Below, piece after piece: positions 33,800 to 42,992 of a DNA stretch of 64,000 bases. The stretch is from Nonomuraea helvata (GTDB lineage Bacteria; Actinomycetota; Actinomycetes; Streptosporangiales; Streptosporangiaceae), in assembly GCF_039535785.1 (NCBI RefSeq), contig NZ_BAAAXV010000008.1:372001-436000 (forward strand). The letters run 5' to 3'. Positions within the stretch are counted from its first letter, which is position 1, and the number at the start of each line of letters is the position of its first letter. Under the pieces are notes generated by a model. That model did not search any database. It had not been told where the DNA came from and saw only the letters and a program-made list of their open reading frames with translations. A program made the translations under genes and the position numbers.

Positions 33800-34678
33800 C
33801 TAATCGTTATCGTTCGGGCTCCCGGCGAAGAGCCGCGCGTGGTCGGCCGCCCATTCGGCGAACGTCCGCGCCGGGCGGCCGAGGATCTTCGCCACCTCGT
33901 CGGTCACGGGCTCGGGGACGTTCCTGACGTACCTGCTCAGCAGGGCCCGCACGAACGGCTCAGGCAGCCCGTTCCTGATCATGCCCTGCTCGAACGCCTC
34001 CGCCGGGACCTCCTGGAAGCGCAGCGGCCGGCCGATCGCCCGGCCGATGACCGCCACCATCTCCTCGTGGGACAGCGCCTCCGGGCCCGTCAGCTCGGCC
34101 CGCCGCCCGGCCAGCTCATCGGTGAGCAGCGCGCGGGCGGCCACCTCGACCAGGTCCCGGTCGTCCAGCGGCACCTCGGGGAACGACGCGGACACGTACC
34201 GGACCGTGTCGCCCGCGCGGATCTGCGCGGCCCACGCCTGGACCGCGTTGGAGGCGAACGGGCCGGCCCGCAGGCTGGTCCAGCTCAGGCCGCTGGCGAC
34301 GGCGGCGGCCTCGGACTCCTTGTTCCTGTCGCCGCGGTAGCGGGAGGGCTGCCGGTCGAGCGGCTCGTCGATGTTCGTCGCCGACAGGGCGGCCACCCGC
34401 GCCGCGCCGCGCTCCTTGGCGAGGGCGAGCAGCTCGCCCGCGGACTCGCCGATGGCGCGGGAGTGCAGGAAGACGGCGGTGACGCCGTCCAGGTGGCGGG
34501 CGAGCGTGCCCGGCCTGGACGGGTCCCCTTCGACGACCTCGACCTCCGCGGGGAGGCGGGCGTCGTGCGGAGCGCGGCTGACGGCGCGGACCGCGGCGCC
34601 CTCCGCGACGAGCAGCTCGACCAGAGGGCGCCCGAGGGTGCCGGTCGCGCCGGTCACCAGGATCGTGTTCTGTGTCAT
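33800..34678 (-). CDS. NmrA/NAD(P)H-binding atypical SDR
   Basis: 292 residues with ILVTGATGTLGRP as the dinucleotide-binding turn and the C-terminal FAEWAADHARLF found in this family. It is the second NmrA-type protein in the window; the two are related in pattern but clearly diverged. Such proteins act as quinone reductases or redox-responsive regulators. It starts at ATG 34678. A fragment of an enolase-superfamily gene lies just upstream on the same strand. Confidence 0.83.
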   Translation of the reverse strand: MTQNTILVTGATGTLGRPLVELLVAEGAAVRAVSRAPHDARLPAEVEVVEGDPSRPGTLARHLDGVTAVFLHSRAIGESAGELLALAKERGAARVAALSATNIDEPLDRQPSRYRGDRNKESEAAAVASGLSWTSLRAGPFASNAVQAWAAQIRAGDTVRYVSASFPEVPLDDRDLVEVAARALLTDELAGRRAELTGPEALSHEEMVAVIGRAIGRPLRFQEVPAEAFEQGMIRNGLPEPFVRALLSRYVRNVPEPVTDEVAKILGRPARTFAEWAADHARLFAGSPNDND

Positions 34679-34740
34679 GCCTCCTGAGAGCAGGGCCGGT
34701 GGCCCGAGTGTGACGGGTGCGGGCGAATGTGAGGCACGTC

Positions 34741-34932
34741 TCAGACGTACCCGGTCGAGCCGTCGGGGCGGATGGGCAGGACGCGCTCCCCATGCACGTA
34801 GTCGTCGGTGCGCAGGGCCGACTCGTCGATCTCCACGCCCCAGCCGGGCCGGTCGGGCCGCAGCTCCAGGTAGCCGTCGACCGGCAGGTACGGGTCCGGG
34901 CACCACGTCGTCTCGTCCGTGTCCAAGACGCC
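34741..34932 (-). pseudogene. C-terminal tail of an enolase-superfamily sugar acid dehydratase
   Basis: About 60 residues, including TTWCPDPYLPVDGYLELRPD, then GWGVEIDESALRTDDYVHGE and RPDGSTGYV, match the extreme C-terminus of RspA/mannonate dehydratase-like members of the mandelate racemase branch. The catalytic barrel is absent, and upstream in the frame is unrelated low-quality sequence. I call it a gene remnant, left after a deletion that brought the Spo0M-like gene near. Confidence 0.65.
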
Positions 34933-35081
34933 CGTACGCTGGCGACCCCTCTCCTTCCTCCTGACCCGCCTTGCTGCCATACCGGACATAAGGTGCATGT
35001 GCCGAGCCCAGGAACTCGCGCGTCCGCGTGGATCGTTAGCCCAGCGGCACACAACCGATCTTCGACAGGAGAACAAGAGCC

Positions 35082-36056
35082 GTGGTCTTCAAACGGATGC
35101 TGGGTGCTTTCGGCGTCGGCGCGCCCTCGGTGGACACCGTCCTGTCCACCCCGAGGACCCAGCCGGGCGGGACACTGCGAGGGGAGGTACGGCTCAAGGG
35201 CGGCGACTTCGACGCCGAGATCGAGCACGTCACCCTCGGTCTGGTGGCCCGGGTGGAGATCGAGCACGGGGACGGCGAGCACGGCGGGGTCGGTGAGTTC
35301 TCCCGCGCCCGGGTGTCCGGCCCGTTCACGCTGCGCCAGGGGGAGGAGCGCGTCCTCGGCTTCGAGCTGGCGGTGCCGTGGGAGGCGCCGATCAGCGAGA
35401 TCGGCGGGCAGCCGCTGACCGGGATGGCGGTGGGCGTGCGCACCGAGCTGGCCATCGCCAAAGCCGTCGACAAGGGCGACCTCGACATGGTGGCGATCGA
35501 GCCGCTGCCGTCGCAGCTGCGCATCCTCGAGGCGTTCCTGGGGCTCGGGTTCGGCTTCAAGTCGGCCGACCTGGAGGCGGGCCACCTCTACGGGGTGCAC
35601 CAGGATCTGCCGTTCTACCAGGAGATCGAGTTCTACCCGACGGGCCGCTACGCGGGCGTGGTGGGCGAGGTCGAGGTGACCTTCGTCGCCGATTCCGCCG
35701 GGCTGGAGGTGGTGCTGGAGGCGGACAAGCGTGCGGGGCGCTTCTCGTCGAGCGACGCCATCGGCCGCTTCCACGTCAGCCACCAGGACGCGCTCCACAC
35801 GGACTGGGAGAGCGAGCTGGGCCGCTGGCTGGACGGCCTGGCCCACTACGGAACCGTTCACGGCGGCCACCACGGCGGCCACCACGACAGCCACTACGGC
35901 GGGCATTACGGCGAGCACCACGGTGGTCCCGGGTGGGGGACAGTGGCCGCCGCCGGCGCCGCGGGCGTCGTGGGAGGGCTCGTCGCGGGAGAGATCGTCG
36001 AGGAAGTGGCCGAGGAGTTCTTCGAGGGCGACGAAGGCGGCGGCGACGACTGGTGA
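35082..36056 (+). CDS. Spo0M-like (arrestin-fold) sporulation protein
   Basis: 324 residues. The N-terminal 230 or so residues are an arrestin-like Spo0M domain (FGVGAPSVDTVLSTP, GLVARVEIEHGDGE, VPWEAPISEIGG). Spo0M affects sporulation and cytokinesis in Bacillus and is widespread in actinobacteria. The C-terminal part is different: a His/Gly-rich stretch (about 257-284, with ten or more His), a Gly/Ala-rich hydrophobic segment (about 286-310) and an acidic tail. The His stretch could bind metal and the hydrophobic segment could associate with membrane. The GTG start follows CAGGAGAAC. Confidence 0.83.
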   Translation: MVFKRMLGAFGVGAPSVDTVLSTPRTQPGGTLRGEVRLKGGDFDAEIEHVTLGLVARVEIEHGDGEHGGVGEFSRARVSGPFTLRQGEERVLGFELAVPWEAPISEIGGQPLTGMAVGVRTELAIAKAVDKGDLDMVAIEPLPSQLRILEAFLGLGFGFKSADLEAGHLYGVHQDLPFYQEIEFYPTGRYAGVVGEVEVTFVADSAGLEVVLEADKRAGRFSSSDAIGRFHVSHQDALHTDWESELGRWLDGLAHYGTVHGGHHGGHHDSHYGGHYGEHHGGPGWGTVAAAGAAGVVGGLVAGEIVEEVAEEFFEGDEGGGDDW

Positions 36057-36148
36057 CCGGGGGCTGGTCCGATGGCCCGCACGGCGGCGGGACGGCTCAC
36101 CCACCCGCCGCCGGCCCTCACCGCGGCGTGAACATTACACTCGCGCCC

Positions 36149-37069
36149 ATGACCGCGACCATGATCGAGTCGGATGACGGCGCACGGCTACGAACCTGGA
36201 CCGTGGGCTCGGTGAGTTCGCGGAGATTTCCCGTGGTCATGGTGCACGGCGGTCCAGGGGTCCCCGACTATCTCGCGCCGGTCGCCGGCATCATCGACGA
36301 CCTGTGCCTGGTCCACCGCTACGACCAGCGCGGCACCGGCGGATCGTCCTGGCAGGGAGAGCACACGATCGCCCGCCATGTCCACGACCTGGTGTTGTTG
36401 CTCGACGCGTGGGGACACGATCGGGTCGTTCTGCTGGGGCATTCGTTCGGAACCAATATGGCCGGCTACTTCCTGCTTGCGCATCCGGAGCGCGTGGCCG
36501 GACTGATCCAGATCGCCGGGCCCTTCCTGGACCCATGGCGGGAAGCCGACCAGGCGGCACAGCGAGCACGACGCAGTGACGAGCAGCAGGCCAGGCTCGA
36601 GGAACTGGACGCGATCGAATCGCGCACGGACGCCGAGGAGATCGAGTACCTCACGCTGGCGTGGTTCACCGACCACGCCGATCGGACGCGGGCATGGGAC
36701 TGGGCGCTGGCATCAGCCCGTACGCTGCGGCCTGTCAACTACGCGATGAACACCCAGCTCAACGCGGCGAAGAGAGCCGACCCGCTCGAATCACGCGTGG
36801 ACGAACTGCGCGAGTGCCTGCCGCCAGGCGCGGTGATCATCGGCGGGGCCGGCGACAGTCGCCCTGCTGATGCCCTGCGACGTCTCGCGACACGCCTCGG
36901 CTGCGAGGCCGTCATCGTCCCGAACGCGGGGCACCATCCATGGCTGGACGCACCGGACCGGTTCGGTGCGGCGCTCCGCGCTGCCGTGGTGAGGCAGCCC
37001 CCAAGGGCCGGCGATCCCCTTGACGTCAGGGACGGTCCGGATGAGGTCCATGCGCGAACCGTACGGTGA
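36149..37069 (+). CDS. Alpha/beta hydrolase, proline iminopeptidase-like
   Basis: 306 residues. HGGPG near residue 33 is the oxyanion motif of S33 peptidases, LLGHSFGTN carries the nucleophile Ser, and the His lies in NAGHHPWLD. S33 members release N-terminal Pro or hydrolyse amides and esters. TACACT sits about 8 bases before ATG 36149 and looks like a -10 box, so the mRNA may be leaderless. The 3' end overlaps the convergent histidine-kinase gene by 44 bases. Confidence 0.82.
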   Translation: MTATMIESDDGARLRTWTVGSVSSRRFPVVMVHGGPGVPDYLAPVAGIIDDLCLVHRYDQRGTGGSSWQGEHTIARHVHDLVLLLDAWGHDRVVLLGHSFGTNMAGYFLLAHPERVAGLIQIAGPFLDPWREADQAAQRARRSDEQQARLEELDAIESRTDAEEIEYLTLAWFTDHADRTRAWDWALASARTLRPVNYAMNTQLNAAKRADPLESRVDELRECLPPGAVIIGGAGDSRPADALRRLATRLGCEAVIVPNAGHHPWLDAPDRFGAALRAAVVRQPPRAGDPLDVRDGPDEVHARTVR

Positions 37070-38132
37070 TGGACAGGCCGCCTTCGGGGCGTGCGGCGGC
37101 GGTGAGGGTGGCGTGGTGCGCCTGCGTGACGGCATCGGCGATGGCGAGGCCGAGGCCGTAACCGTCGCGGCGGCCGTGACGATCGGGCGCCAGTCTCTGG
37201 AAGGGCTGGAAGAGGCGCTGGATCTGGTCGTCGGGGATGACCGGCCCGCTGTTGGTCACCGTGAGGGCCACCAGCGTGCCGGAGGTCTGCGTGGCCACCT
37301 TGACGTGCCCGTCCGCGTGGTTGTGGCGGATGGCGTTGTCGATGAGGTTGGCGACGAGGCTTTCGATCAGTCTCGGGTCTCCGGCCGTCACCGCGGGCGT
37401 CAGGTGTTCGGCAAGGTCGATGCCTGCCTCCGCGGCCTGGTCGCGGCGGGAGGCGAGCACCCCTTCGACGACGTGGGCGAGGTCGAGGGTGTCCCAGCGG
37501 GTGACGCCCCGCTCGCTGATGGCCAGCGCGAGCAGCGCTTGGACGAGCCGCTCCTGGTGCCCGCCAAGAGCGAGGGCCTCCTGACAGGCCGCGCGCAGGG
37601 TGTCGGCGTCGGCGTCGGGGTCGGCCAGCGCGACTTCAAGCAGGGTACGCAGGCCCGCCAGAGGGGTGCGCAACTCGTGGGAGGCGTTGGCGACGAAGTG
37701 GCGCTGGGCGTCGAAGGCGGCCTCGAGGCGGGTGAACAGGTCGTCGAGGGTGTGGCCGAGCTCGGTCAGCTCGTCCGTGGGCTCGCCGAGGTCGAGGCGC
37801 CGGTGGAGGTCTCCGGCTGAGATGATTCTGGCGGTGGCGGTGATGGCGCGCAGCGGTCGCAGGAACCGGCCGGCGACGAACCAGCCGAGAGCCAGGGCGA
37901 CGGGAATCAGCACGACCAGGGCGGCGGCGGATCCCGTGAGGAGCTGGGGCAGGCTGATCCCGGTCCCGGTCCCGGTGATCGCGCCCGATGAGGGGTGGCC
38001 CTCGGGGGTGGTCGCCTGGACGCCGGCGAGCGGGACGGCGAGCAGGACGACCACCAGGACCCCGGCGGCGTAGATGCCCGCCGCGTAGGCGAGCGCGAGC
38101 CGCGTCTGCAGGGACCGCTTTCGAGACGTCAT
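37026..38132 (-). CDS. Sensor histidine kinase
   Basis: 368 residues: membrane helix (about 12-38), short extracytoplasmic loop rich in Gly/Thr/Ser, second helix (about 62-85), HAMP domain (about 86-140), HisKA with the phospho-acceptor in ANASHELRTPLAG, and an HATPase domain with the N-box LIDNAIRHNHADGH and GYGLGLAIA. It overlaps the response-regulator stop by ATGA, so the pair is translationally coupled. The tiny sensor loop suggests sensing in or at the membrane, as for cell-envelope stress kinases that control ABC transporters. Confidence 0.92.
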   Translation of the reverse strand: MTSRKRSLQTRLALAYAAGIYAAGVLVVVLLAVPLAGVQATTPEGHPSSGAITGTGTGISLPQLLTGSAAALVVLIPVALALGWFVAGRFLRPLRAITATARIISAGDLHRRLDLGEPTDELTELGHTLDDLFTRLEAAFDAQRHFVANASHELRTPLAGLRTLLEVALADPDADADTLRAACQEALALGGHQERLVQALLALAISERGVTRWDTLDLAHVVEGVLASRRDQAAEAGIDLAEHLTPAVTAGDPRLIESLVANLIDNAIRHNHADGHVKVATQTSGTLVALTVTNSGPVIPDDQIQRLFQPFQRLAPDRHGRRDGYGLGLAIADAVTQAHHATLTAAARPEGGLSITVRFAHGPHPDRP

Positions 38133-38791
38133 GCCGGTCCGATGCGGTAGCCGCCTTCGCGGACGGTCTCGATCACGGGCGGGTCGCCGAGCTTGCCCCG
38201 CAACCGGTGCATGGTGTGCTTGACGGCGCTGCTGAAGGGGTCGGCGGCCTCGTCCCAGACGCGTTCGAGCAGTTCTTCGGCGGAGATGACCAGGCCTGGC
38301 ACGGCGAGCAGGCATTCGAGCAGGGCGAACTCCCTGGGGCTCAGCTCGAGGCGCCGCCCGGCCCGGGACGCGGTACGGCGGGCCGGATCGAGGGTGATGT
38401 CCCCCCATGCCAGGGTGGGCGGTAGCGGCGGGGTGGCGCGGCGGGCCAGGGCACGGACGCGGGCGACCAGTTCGGCGAACGCGAACGGCTTGGGCAGGTA
38501 GTCGTCGGCGCCGAGGCTGAGCCCGTCGACGCGGTCCTCGATCGTGCCGGAGGCGGTGAGCATCAGGACGCGGGTCTGGCAGCGGCTGTGGGCGAGTCGC
38601 CGGCAGATCTCGTCCCCGTGCACGCCGGGCAGGTCGCGGTCGAGGATCACCACGTCGTAGCGGGTGGCGGCCAGGCGGTCGAGAGCGGCGGTGCCGTCCA
38701 GGACGACGTCGACGGCCATGCCCTCGCGGCGCAGCCCGGTTCCGATGGAACGGGCGAGGACCTCGAAGTCCTCGACGACGAGGACCCTCAT
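38129..38791 (-). CDS. OmpR-family response regulator
   Basis: 220 residues: receiver domain with the phospho-acceptor in VVILDRDLPG and the conserved Lys in YLPKPFAF, and a winged-helix DNA-binding domain (about 125-220, ending VREGGYRIG). It is the first gene of the kinase operon; ATG 38791 is used, with GTG 38797 as alternative. It is divergent from the ABC-2 permease gene across 153 bases, the typical layout in which the regulator controls the transporter. Confidence 0.92.
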   Translation of the reverse strand: MRVLVVEDFEVLARSIGTGLRREGMAVDVVLDGTAALDRLAATRYDVVILDRDLPGVHGDEICRRLAHSRCQTRVLMLTASGTIEDRVDGLSLGADDYLPKPFAFAELVARVRALARRATPPLPPTLAWGDITLDPARRTASRAGRRLELSPREFALLECLLAVPGLVISAEELLERVWDEAADPFSSAVKHTMHRLRGKLGDPPVIETVREGGYRIGPA

Positions 38792-38944
38792 CGCCACTCA
38801 CCGCCGGTCGTCGTGCGGGCAGGGCGGGCCGACCGGCCGCCAGGTCGAGATGCCATGCCTGCAACGATGCCAGAACCCCGGTCGCAGCCGGGTCGCAGCG
38901 GCTGCGACCCGGCTGGAACCGGGTGCCGCGTACAACCGATCGGC

Positions 38945-40462
38945 ATGAGTTCATTCACGCCTCACCGAGCCGGCCTACGGCCCGGCTTCTCCGCGTTGCT
39001 GCACGCGGAGTGGACCAGGTTCCGCTCCGCACGCGGCCGGGTGCTCACCATGGCGGCCTCCGTGCTGATCACCGTGTCACTCGGACTGCTGATCGCCGGG
39101 GGCGTCCGCACCACCTGCGTGACCGGGAAGGGCGAGGGCGCCTGCCCCGCGCCTTTGGTGGGACCCGATGGCACGGCGGTGAAGGACAAGTACTACTTCG
39201 TCCACCAGCCGCTCAAGGGGAACGGCAGCATCACCGCCCGCGTGTCGAACATGACCGGCCAGATCCGGCTGCCGGACGCGGTACCCGGCGTGCGCAACGT
39301 CGTGGAGGGAGTGGTGCCGTGGGCGAAGGCGGGACTCCTCGTCAGGCAGAGCCTCAAGCAGGGCACACCGTACGCCGCCGTCATGCTCACCGGAGATCAC
39401 GGCGTACGGATGCAGGACAACTACACCCACGACGTGCCCGGCGGTCCGCACAACGGCCCCCAGTGGCTGCGGCTGACCAGGTCGGGCGGCACCATCACCG
39501 GCTACGAGTCGGACGACGGCAAGACGTGGACCGAGGTCAGCACGGTCAAGCTGACCGGCCTGCCGGAGACGGTCGAGATCGGGCTGTTCGCCACCTCACC
39601 CGGCGCCCTGTGGGGGTCGGCGGAAGCCTTCGCCCAGGCCACCGCCACCTTCGACCAGATCACGCTGCAGGGCGCGAACGGTCCGTGGCGCCACGACGAC
39701 GTCGGCGTCGTCCTGGAGTCCGACGGCAAGACCCCGCACCACCCGGGCGGGGTCGTCGAGTCCGGCGACAAGCTCATCGTGACCGGGGGCGGTGACATCG
39801 GGCCCGCGACGGTGGACGGCGGCGTGCGCGCCGACCTCATGCTGATCGGCGGGGCCTTGGGGTTGATCCTGGTGCTGGTGGCGGCGGTCACGTCCTTCGC
39901 CGCGGAACACCGGCGGGGGCTGATCGGGGCGGAGCGGCATCCGACGCGCATGCTGGCGGCCAAGGCCGTGGTGGTCGGCGCGGTCGCGTTCGTGGCGGGG
40001 CTGGTGACGTCGGGGGTCGTGGTCCCCGTCGGACTGGCGCTGTTGCGTGCCCATCAGAACCCGGTTCAGCCGATCACCCTGGGCACCGAGCTGCGGGTGA
40101 TCGTCGGCTACGCGGCGCTGACCGCGGCCGCCGCCGTACTGGCCCTGGGCCTCGCCGCGCTGGTCAGGCGGGCCGCCGTCGCCGTCGGGCTGGCCATCGC
40201 GCTGGTCGTCGTGCCCGACCTGCTGGCGATCGCGGGCCTGGCGCCATGGCTGCTGATGATCACCCCTGCCGCCGGTTTCGCGATCACGCAGAGCGTCCCC
40301 ACGTTCGCGCATGTGGATGTGGGGACGTCTCTGTTCGGGGGCTACTACCCGCTCCCGCCCTGGGCAGGTTTGGCCGTGACCTGCGGATATGCTGCCCTGG
40401 CCCTCGGCGCGGCGATGACCGTGCACCGCAGAAAAGTGTCACGTCAAGCGGGCGTCAAGTAA
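38945..40462 (+). CDS. ABC-2-type permease with inserted lectin-like (DUF1349-type) ectodomain
   Basis: 505 residues. The first membrane helix (about 30-55) is followed by a large extracytoplasmic insertion (about 70-275) that resembles DUF1349/concanavalin-like domains (YYFVHQPLKGNGSITARVSN, later GLLVRQSLKQGTPYAAV and WTEVSTVKLTGLP). About six more helices follow (about 300-495). The insertion could bind a glycan or lipid ligand. The matching ATPase is not in the window, so it must use a distant or shared one, or be inactive. Divergent position to the two-component genes suggests control by them. Confidence 0.8.
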   Translation: MSSFTPHRAGLRPGFSALLHAEWTRFRSARGRVLTMAASVLITVSLGLLIAGGVRTTCVTGKGEGACPAPLVGPDGTAVKDKYYFVHQPLKGNGSITARVSNMTGQIRLPDAVPGVRNVVEGVVPWAKAGLLVRQSLKQGTPYAAVMLTGDHGVRMQDNYTHDVPGGPHNGPQWLRLTRSGGTITGYESDDGKTWTEVSTVKLTGLPETVEIGLFATSPGALWGSAEAFAQATATFDQITLQGANGPWRHDDVGVVLESDGKTPHHPGGVVESGDKLIVTGGGDIGPATVDGGVRADLMLIGGALGLILVLVAAVTSFAAEHRRGLIGAERHPTRMLAAKAVVVGAVAFVAGLVTSGVVVPVGLALLRAHQNPVQPITLGTELRVIVGYAALTAAAAVLALGLAALVRRAAVAVGLAIALVVVPDLLAIAGLAPWLLMITPAAGFAITQSVPTFAHVDVGTSLFGGYYPLPPWAGLAVTCGYAALALGAAMTVHRRKVSRQAGVK

Positions 40463-40542
40463 GGGGAAAGCGTCAGGAATAGGTTCGGACCCCGTTGCTC
40501 GATCGAGTCCGACCTGAAGGAGCCGACGTAACCAGCACCGCT

Positions 40543-41517
40543 GTGTGGAGCGAACTGCGCATGACCTCCACGCCCCAGCTGTCCATCTCGATCTCCCCGC
40601 ACCTGACCGCCCTCGCCATGATCGCCGACGCCCTCGCCGGCCGCCGCCGCGGCCTGCCGGAGCCCTGGCGCAGAGCGCTCAGCTCGCGGGTCGGCAGGCA
40701 GGGACACCAGGCCGTACGCCCCCTCGCCGCACCCGGCTGCTCCGTGGTCCCCGACAGCCTCGTGCCGCGTACGCCCATCAGCGGCGACGTGTCCGTCCAG
40801 ACCCAGATCGCCGCCCTGCGCGACCTCTCGCCGGACAACCTGATCGAGGATCTGGACCAGACGTTCGGCTCCGGACCGCTGCCCGCCCACTGGCGCCCGG
40901 CGGCCGAGCGGCCCGGCCGCTGGCTGGACGGCTACGCGAGCGCCCTCGCCGACGTCTGGAGCGCCGCCGAACCCCTGTGGAGGCGCGCCCGTCCCCTGCT
41001 GGACAGGGAAATCCGGCGCGTCGGCGTGGCCGCCGTCCGCGGCGGCCCGGAGCTGCTGCTCGGCGCGCTCAACGGCCGCATCGTGCACGGCGAGCGCGGC
41101 CTGCTCATCGCCGACCTGGAGCCCAGCACATACGAGCTGGGCGAGCGGAGGATCGTCCTGGTGCCGATGCTGGCGGGCAAGGACGCGATCATCGTCAGCC
41201 TGGACCACGAGGAGGCGGTCTGGATCGCGTACCCGGTGCCCGGCGCGCAGACGCTGTGGCGGGCGCCCGCCGCACCGGTGCCCGACGAGTTGTCGGCGCT
41301 GGTCGGGCCGGTCCGCGCGGACCTGCTCGGCGCGCTAGGACGGCCTATGACCATGAGCCGGCTGGCGGCCGACCTGCAGATCACGCCCAGCAGCATCACG
41401 TACCACTGCGACCGGCTGGGCGCCGCCCGCCTGATCAGCAGGGAGCGGCGCGGCCGCGAGGTGTGGATCACGCGCACGGAGCGAGCGGAGGCACTGCTGG
41501 AGCTGTTCCGCCGCTGA
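40543..41517 (+). CDS. Winged-helix (ArsR-like) regulator with N-terminal sensor domain
   Basis: About 324 residues. The C-terminal 60 residues are a winged helix (PMTMSRLAADLQITPSSITY, then CDRLGAARLISRE and VWITRTE), whereas the N-terminal 240 or so form an alpha-helical domain seen in actinobacterial regulators of this long type. The start is uncertain: GTG 40543 is used, but ATG 40561 and TTG 40495 are in frame, and the best Shine-Dalgarno (GAAGGAG) is too far from each. It may form a unit with the upstream permease (81 bases away). An 11-bp hairpin terminator follows. Confidence 0.75.
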   Translation: MWSELRMTSTPQLSISISPHLTALAMIADALAGRRRGLPEPWRRALSSRVGRQGHQAVRPLAAPGCSVVPDSLVPRTPISGDVSVQTQIAALRDLSPDNLIEDLDQTFGSGPLPAHWRPAAERPGRWLDGYASALADVWSAAEPLWRRARPLLDREIRRVGVAAVRGGPELLLGALNGRIVHGERGLLIADLEPSTYELGERRIVLVPMLAGKDAIIVSLDHEEAVWIAYPVPGAQTLWRAPAAPVPDELSALVGPVRADLLGALGRPMTMSRLAADLQITPSSITYHCDRLGAARLISRERRGREVWITRTERAEALLELFRR

Positions 41518-41542
41518 GCGGCCGTGGGGAGGCACTGAGCAG

Positions 41543-41576
41543 GGGGCGGCGCCAGGCAGGGGCCCGGCGCCGCCCC
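41543..41576 (+). terminator. Hairpin terminator after the winged-helix regulator
   Basis: The 11-base arm 41543-41553 pairs perfectly with 41566-41576 around a 12-base loop, 26 bases after the regulator stop. No T-run. Confidence 0.65.
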
Positions 41577-41579
41577 GCG

Positions 41580-41915
41580 ACGGCCGGATTCACCACGGAC
41601 GGCACCAGGAAGTGGACCGCCGCAGCAGGGAGCACGCCCGGCGACCGGCTGAACGCGGTGACCATCACCACCACGGGCCTGGCCGTGGCCACCGGCCGCA
41701 GCGGCGGCGACGCCCGCACCGTCGCCTACACCAGCCAGGGCACGCGGCGCTGGCAGCACACGCTCGCGACCCCCGCCGCCGACGAGGGCGCCGCCGTGAC
41801 CCCGCTGGCCGGCGGCGAGGTCGAGGTCGCCGGATACACCCGGGGCCGGGTGAGCGCCCCGAAGGGCGGCGCGGCGCTCGGCAACGGCGACGTCTTCCTG
41901 ATCAGAACGTCTTAA
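41580..41915 (+). pseudogene. C-terminal fragment of a secreted beta-propeller protein
   Basis: About 110 residues with repeated propeller blades (GFTTDGTRKWTAAAG, then YTSQGTRRWQHTLATPA and AGYTRGRVSA), ending at GNGDVFLIRTS. It has no start and follows directly on the regulator's terminator, so the 5' part of the gene is gone. Blade pattern is that of PQQ-like/SBBP-repeat lipoproteins. Between its end and 42027 there is only promoter-like sequence. Confidence 0.6.
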
Positions 41916-42026
41916 AAGCCCATTTGCCCTACAGAATGCAGCCTCGCAGCGTGCCGTTCCGCCGCGATACGGACGTCGCTTCCTAGAGTGATCGTGTCGT
42001 CACTTCATGATGACAAAGGGGGGATC

Positions 42027-42326
42027 ATGAAAGGTAAGCTCATGGCCACAGGTGGAGTGCTGATCGCCGGTGCCGCGCTCTTCTGCCCGGCCGGTGCCGC
42101 CGAGGCCGCTCTCTGCGAGCTGGGCATCTCCGGTGTCTCACGCCCCGTATGTGACGACTACGAGACCTGGTACCGCACCGTCTGGGGTCGCGACCCGCAC
42201 ATGGCCGGCGACCCCGGACCGGTCTACCTCGACCGCCACCCCAGCCGGCCCCCGCAACCCGCCTGGGTCATCCGGTGGGGCAGCCCGGGGTGGAGCGCCC
42301 GCCGCGCCTGGGACGACGGCGGCTGA
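42027..42326 (+). CDS. Small secreted protein
   Basis: 99 residues with a Sec signal peptide (MKGKLMATGGVLIAGAALF and an Ala-rich cleavage region near residue 27). The mature part has two Cys (LCELGISG and PVCDDYETW), probably a disulfide, and is rich in Trp, Pro, Arg and Asp towards the C-terminus. AAAGGGGGGATC lies just before ATG 42027. No domain recognised. Confidence 0.7.
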   Translation: MKGKLMATGGVLIAGAALFCPAGAAEAALCELGISGVSRPVCDDYETWYRTVWGRDPHMAGDPGPVYLDRHPSRPPQPAWVIRWGSPGWSARRAWDDGG

Positions 42327-42355
42327 GCGGCGGCGCGCCGTGGCGTGCCCCCGGG

Positions 42356-42982
42356 TCACGTGGCCTGGTGCTGGGCGGCGGTGGCGGCCTGCTCGCCGCG
42401 GCGGCCGTACCAGGCGCTCCAGACGGCCAGCAGCGCGAGGGTGCCGATCAGCAGCGCCGACGACAGGCCGGCCATCACGTCCACGGGCAGCAGGTAGATC
42501 AGCGGGATGCGGACCGCCGACTCGGCCAGCAGGGCCCCGGCCCAGGTCAGCGTCATGACCACGTACACCCGCCGGAAACGGGCGTCCGCCTCGTACAGCC
42601 GGTCCCAGCGGGCTGCCGTGGCGGCGTCTTCCGCGCCGAACCGCTTGGCCATCGCGTACGCCGCGGGGCGCCTCGCCAGGCACGTGGCCGCCAGCACGGC
42701 CGCTACCGAGCCCGTGGTGAAGGACTTGACGGCGAGCAGGAACCGTTCGTCGCCGGTGACGAAGGCGAGGGCGAGTCCCAGGCCGAAGATCAGGCCCATG
42801 AAGGCGGCGAAGCCGTCAAGCTTGCGCTCGCTTATCCCGACATAGGCGGCACGCACGAAGCCCACCGCGGCGGCGGTCAGCAGCGCGACGTACTCGCTCG
42901 ACCCGAGCGCGCGTAACGCGTAGTAAGCGGCGACCGACGGGAGGACGTCCCAGACGAGGACCTTGACGAGGGAACGGTTCAC
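42356..42982 (-). CDS. VC0807-family membrane protein
   Basis: 208 residues with about five to six hydrophobic helices and the family's alternating short loops (FGAEDAATAARWDRLYEAD is the longer cytoplasmic loop). Actinobacterial members are frequently found next to TetR genes, but their function is unknown; a transport or lipid role is speculation. It is divergent from a TetR gene, and two similar 24-bp palindromic sites lie in the 87-base spacer. Confidence 0.75.
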   Translation of the reverse strand: MNRSLVKVLVWDVLPSVAAYYALRALGSSEYVALLTAAAVGFVRAAYVGISERKLDGFAAFMGLIFGLGLALAFVTGDERFLLAVKSFTTGSVAAVLAATCLARRPAAYAMAKRFGAEDAATAARWDRLYEADARFRRVYVVMTLTWAGALLAESAVRIPLIYLLPVDVMAGLSSALLIGTLALLAVWSAWYGRRGEQAATAAQHQAT

Positions 42983-42992
42983 AACTCACCCC

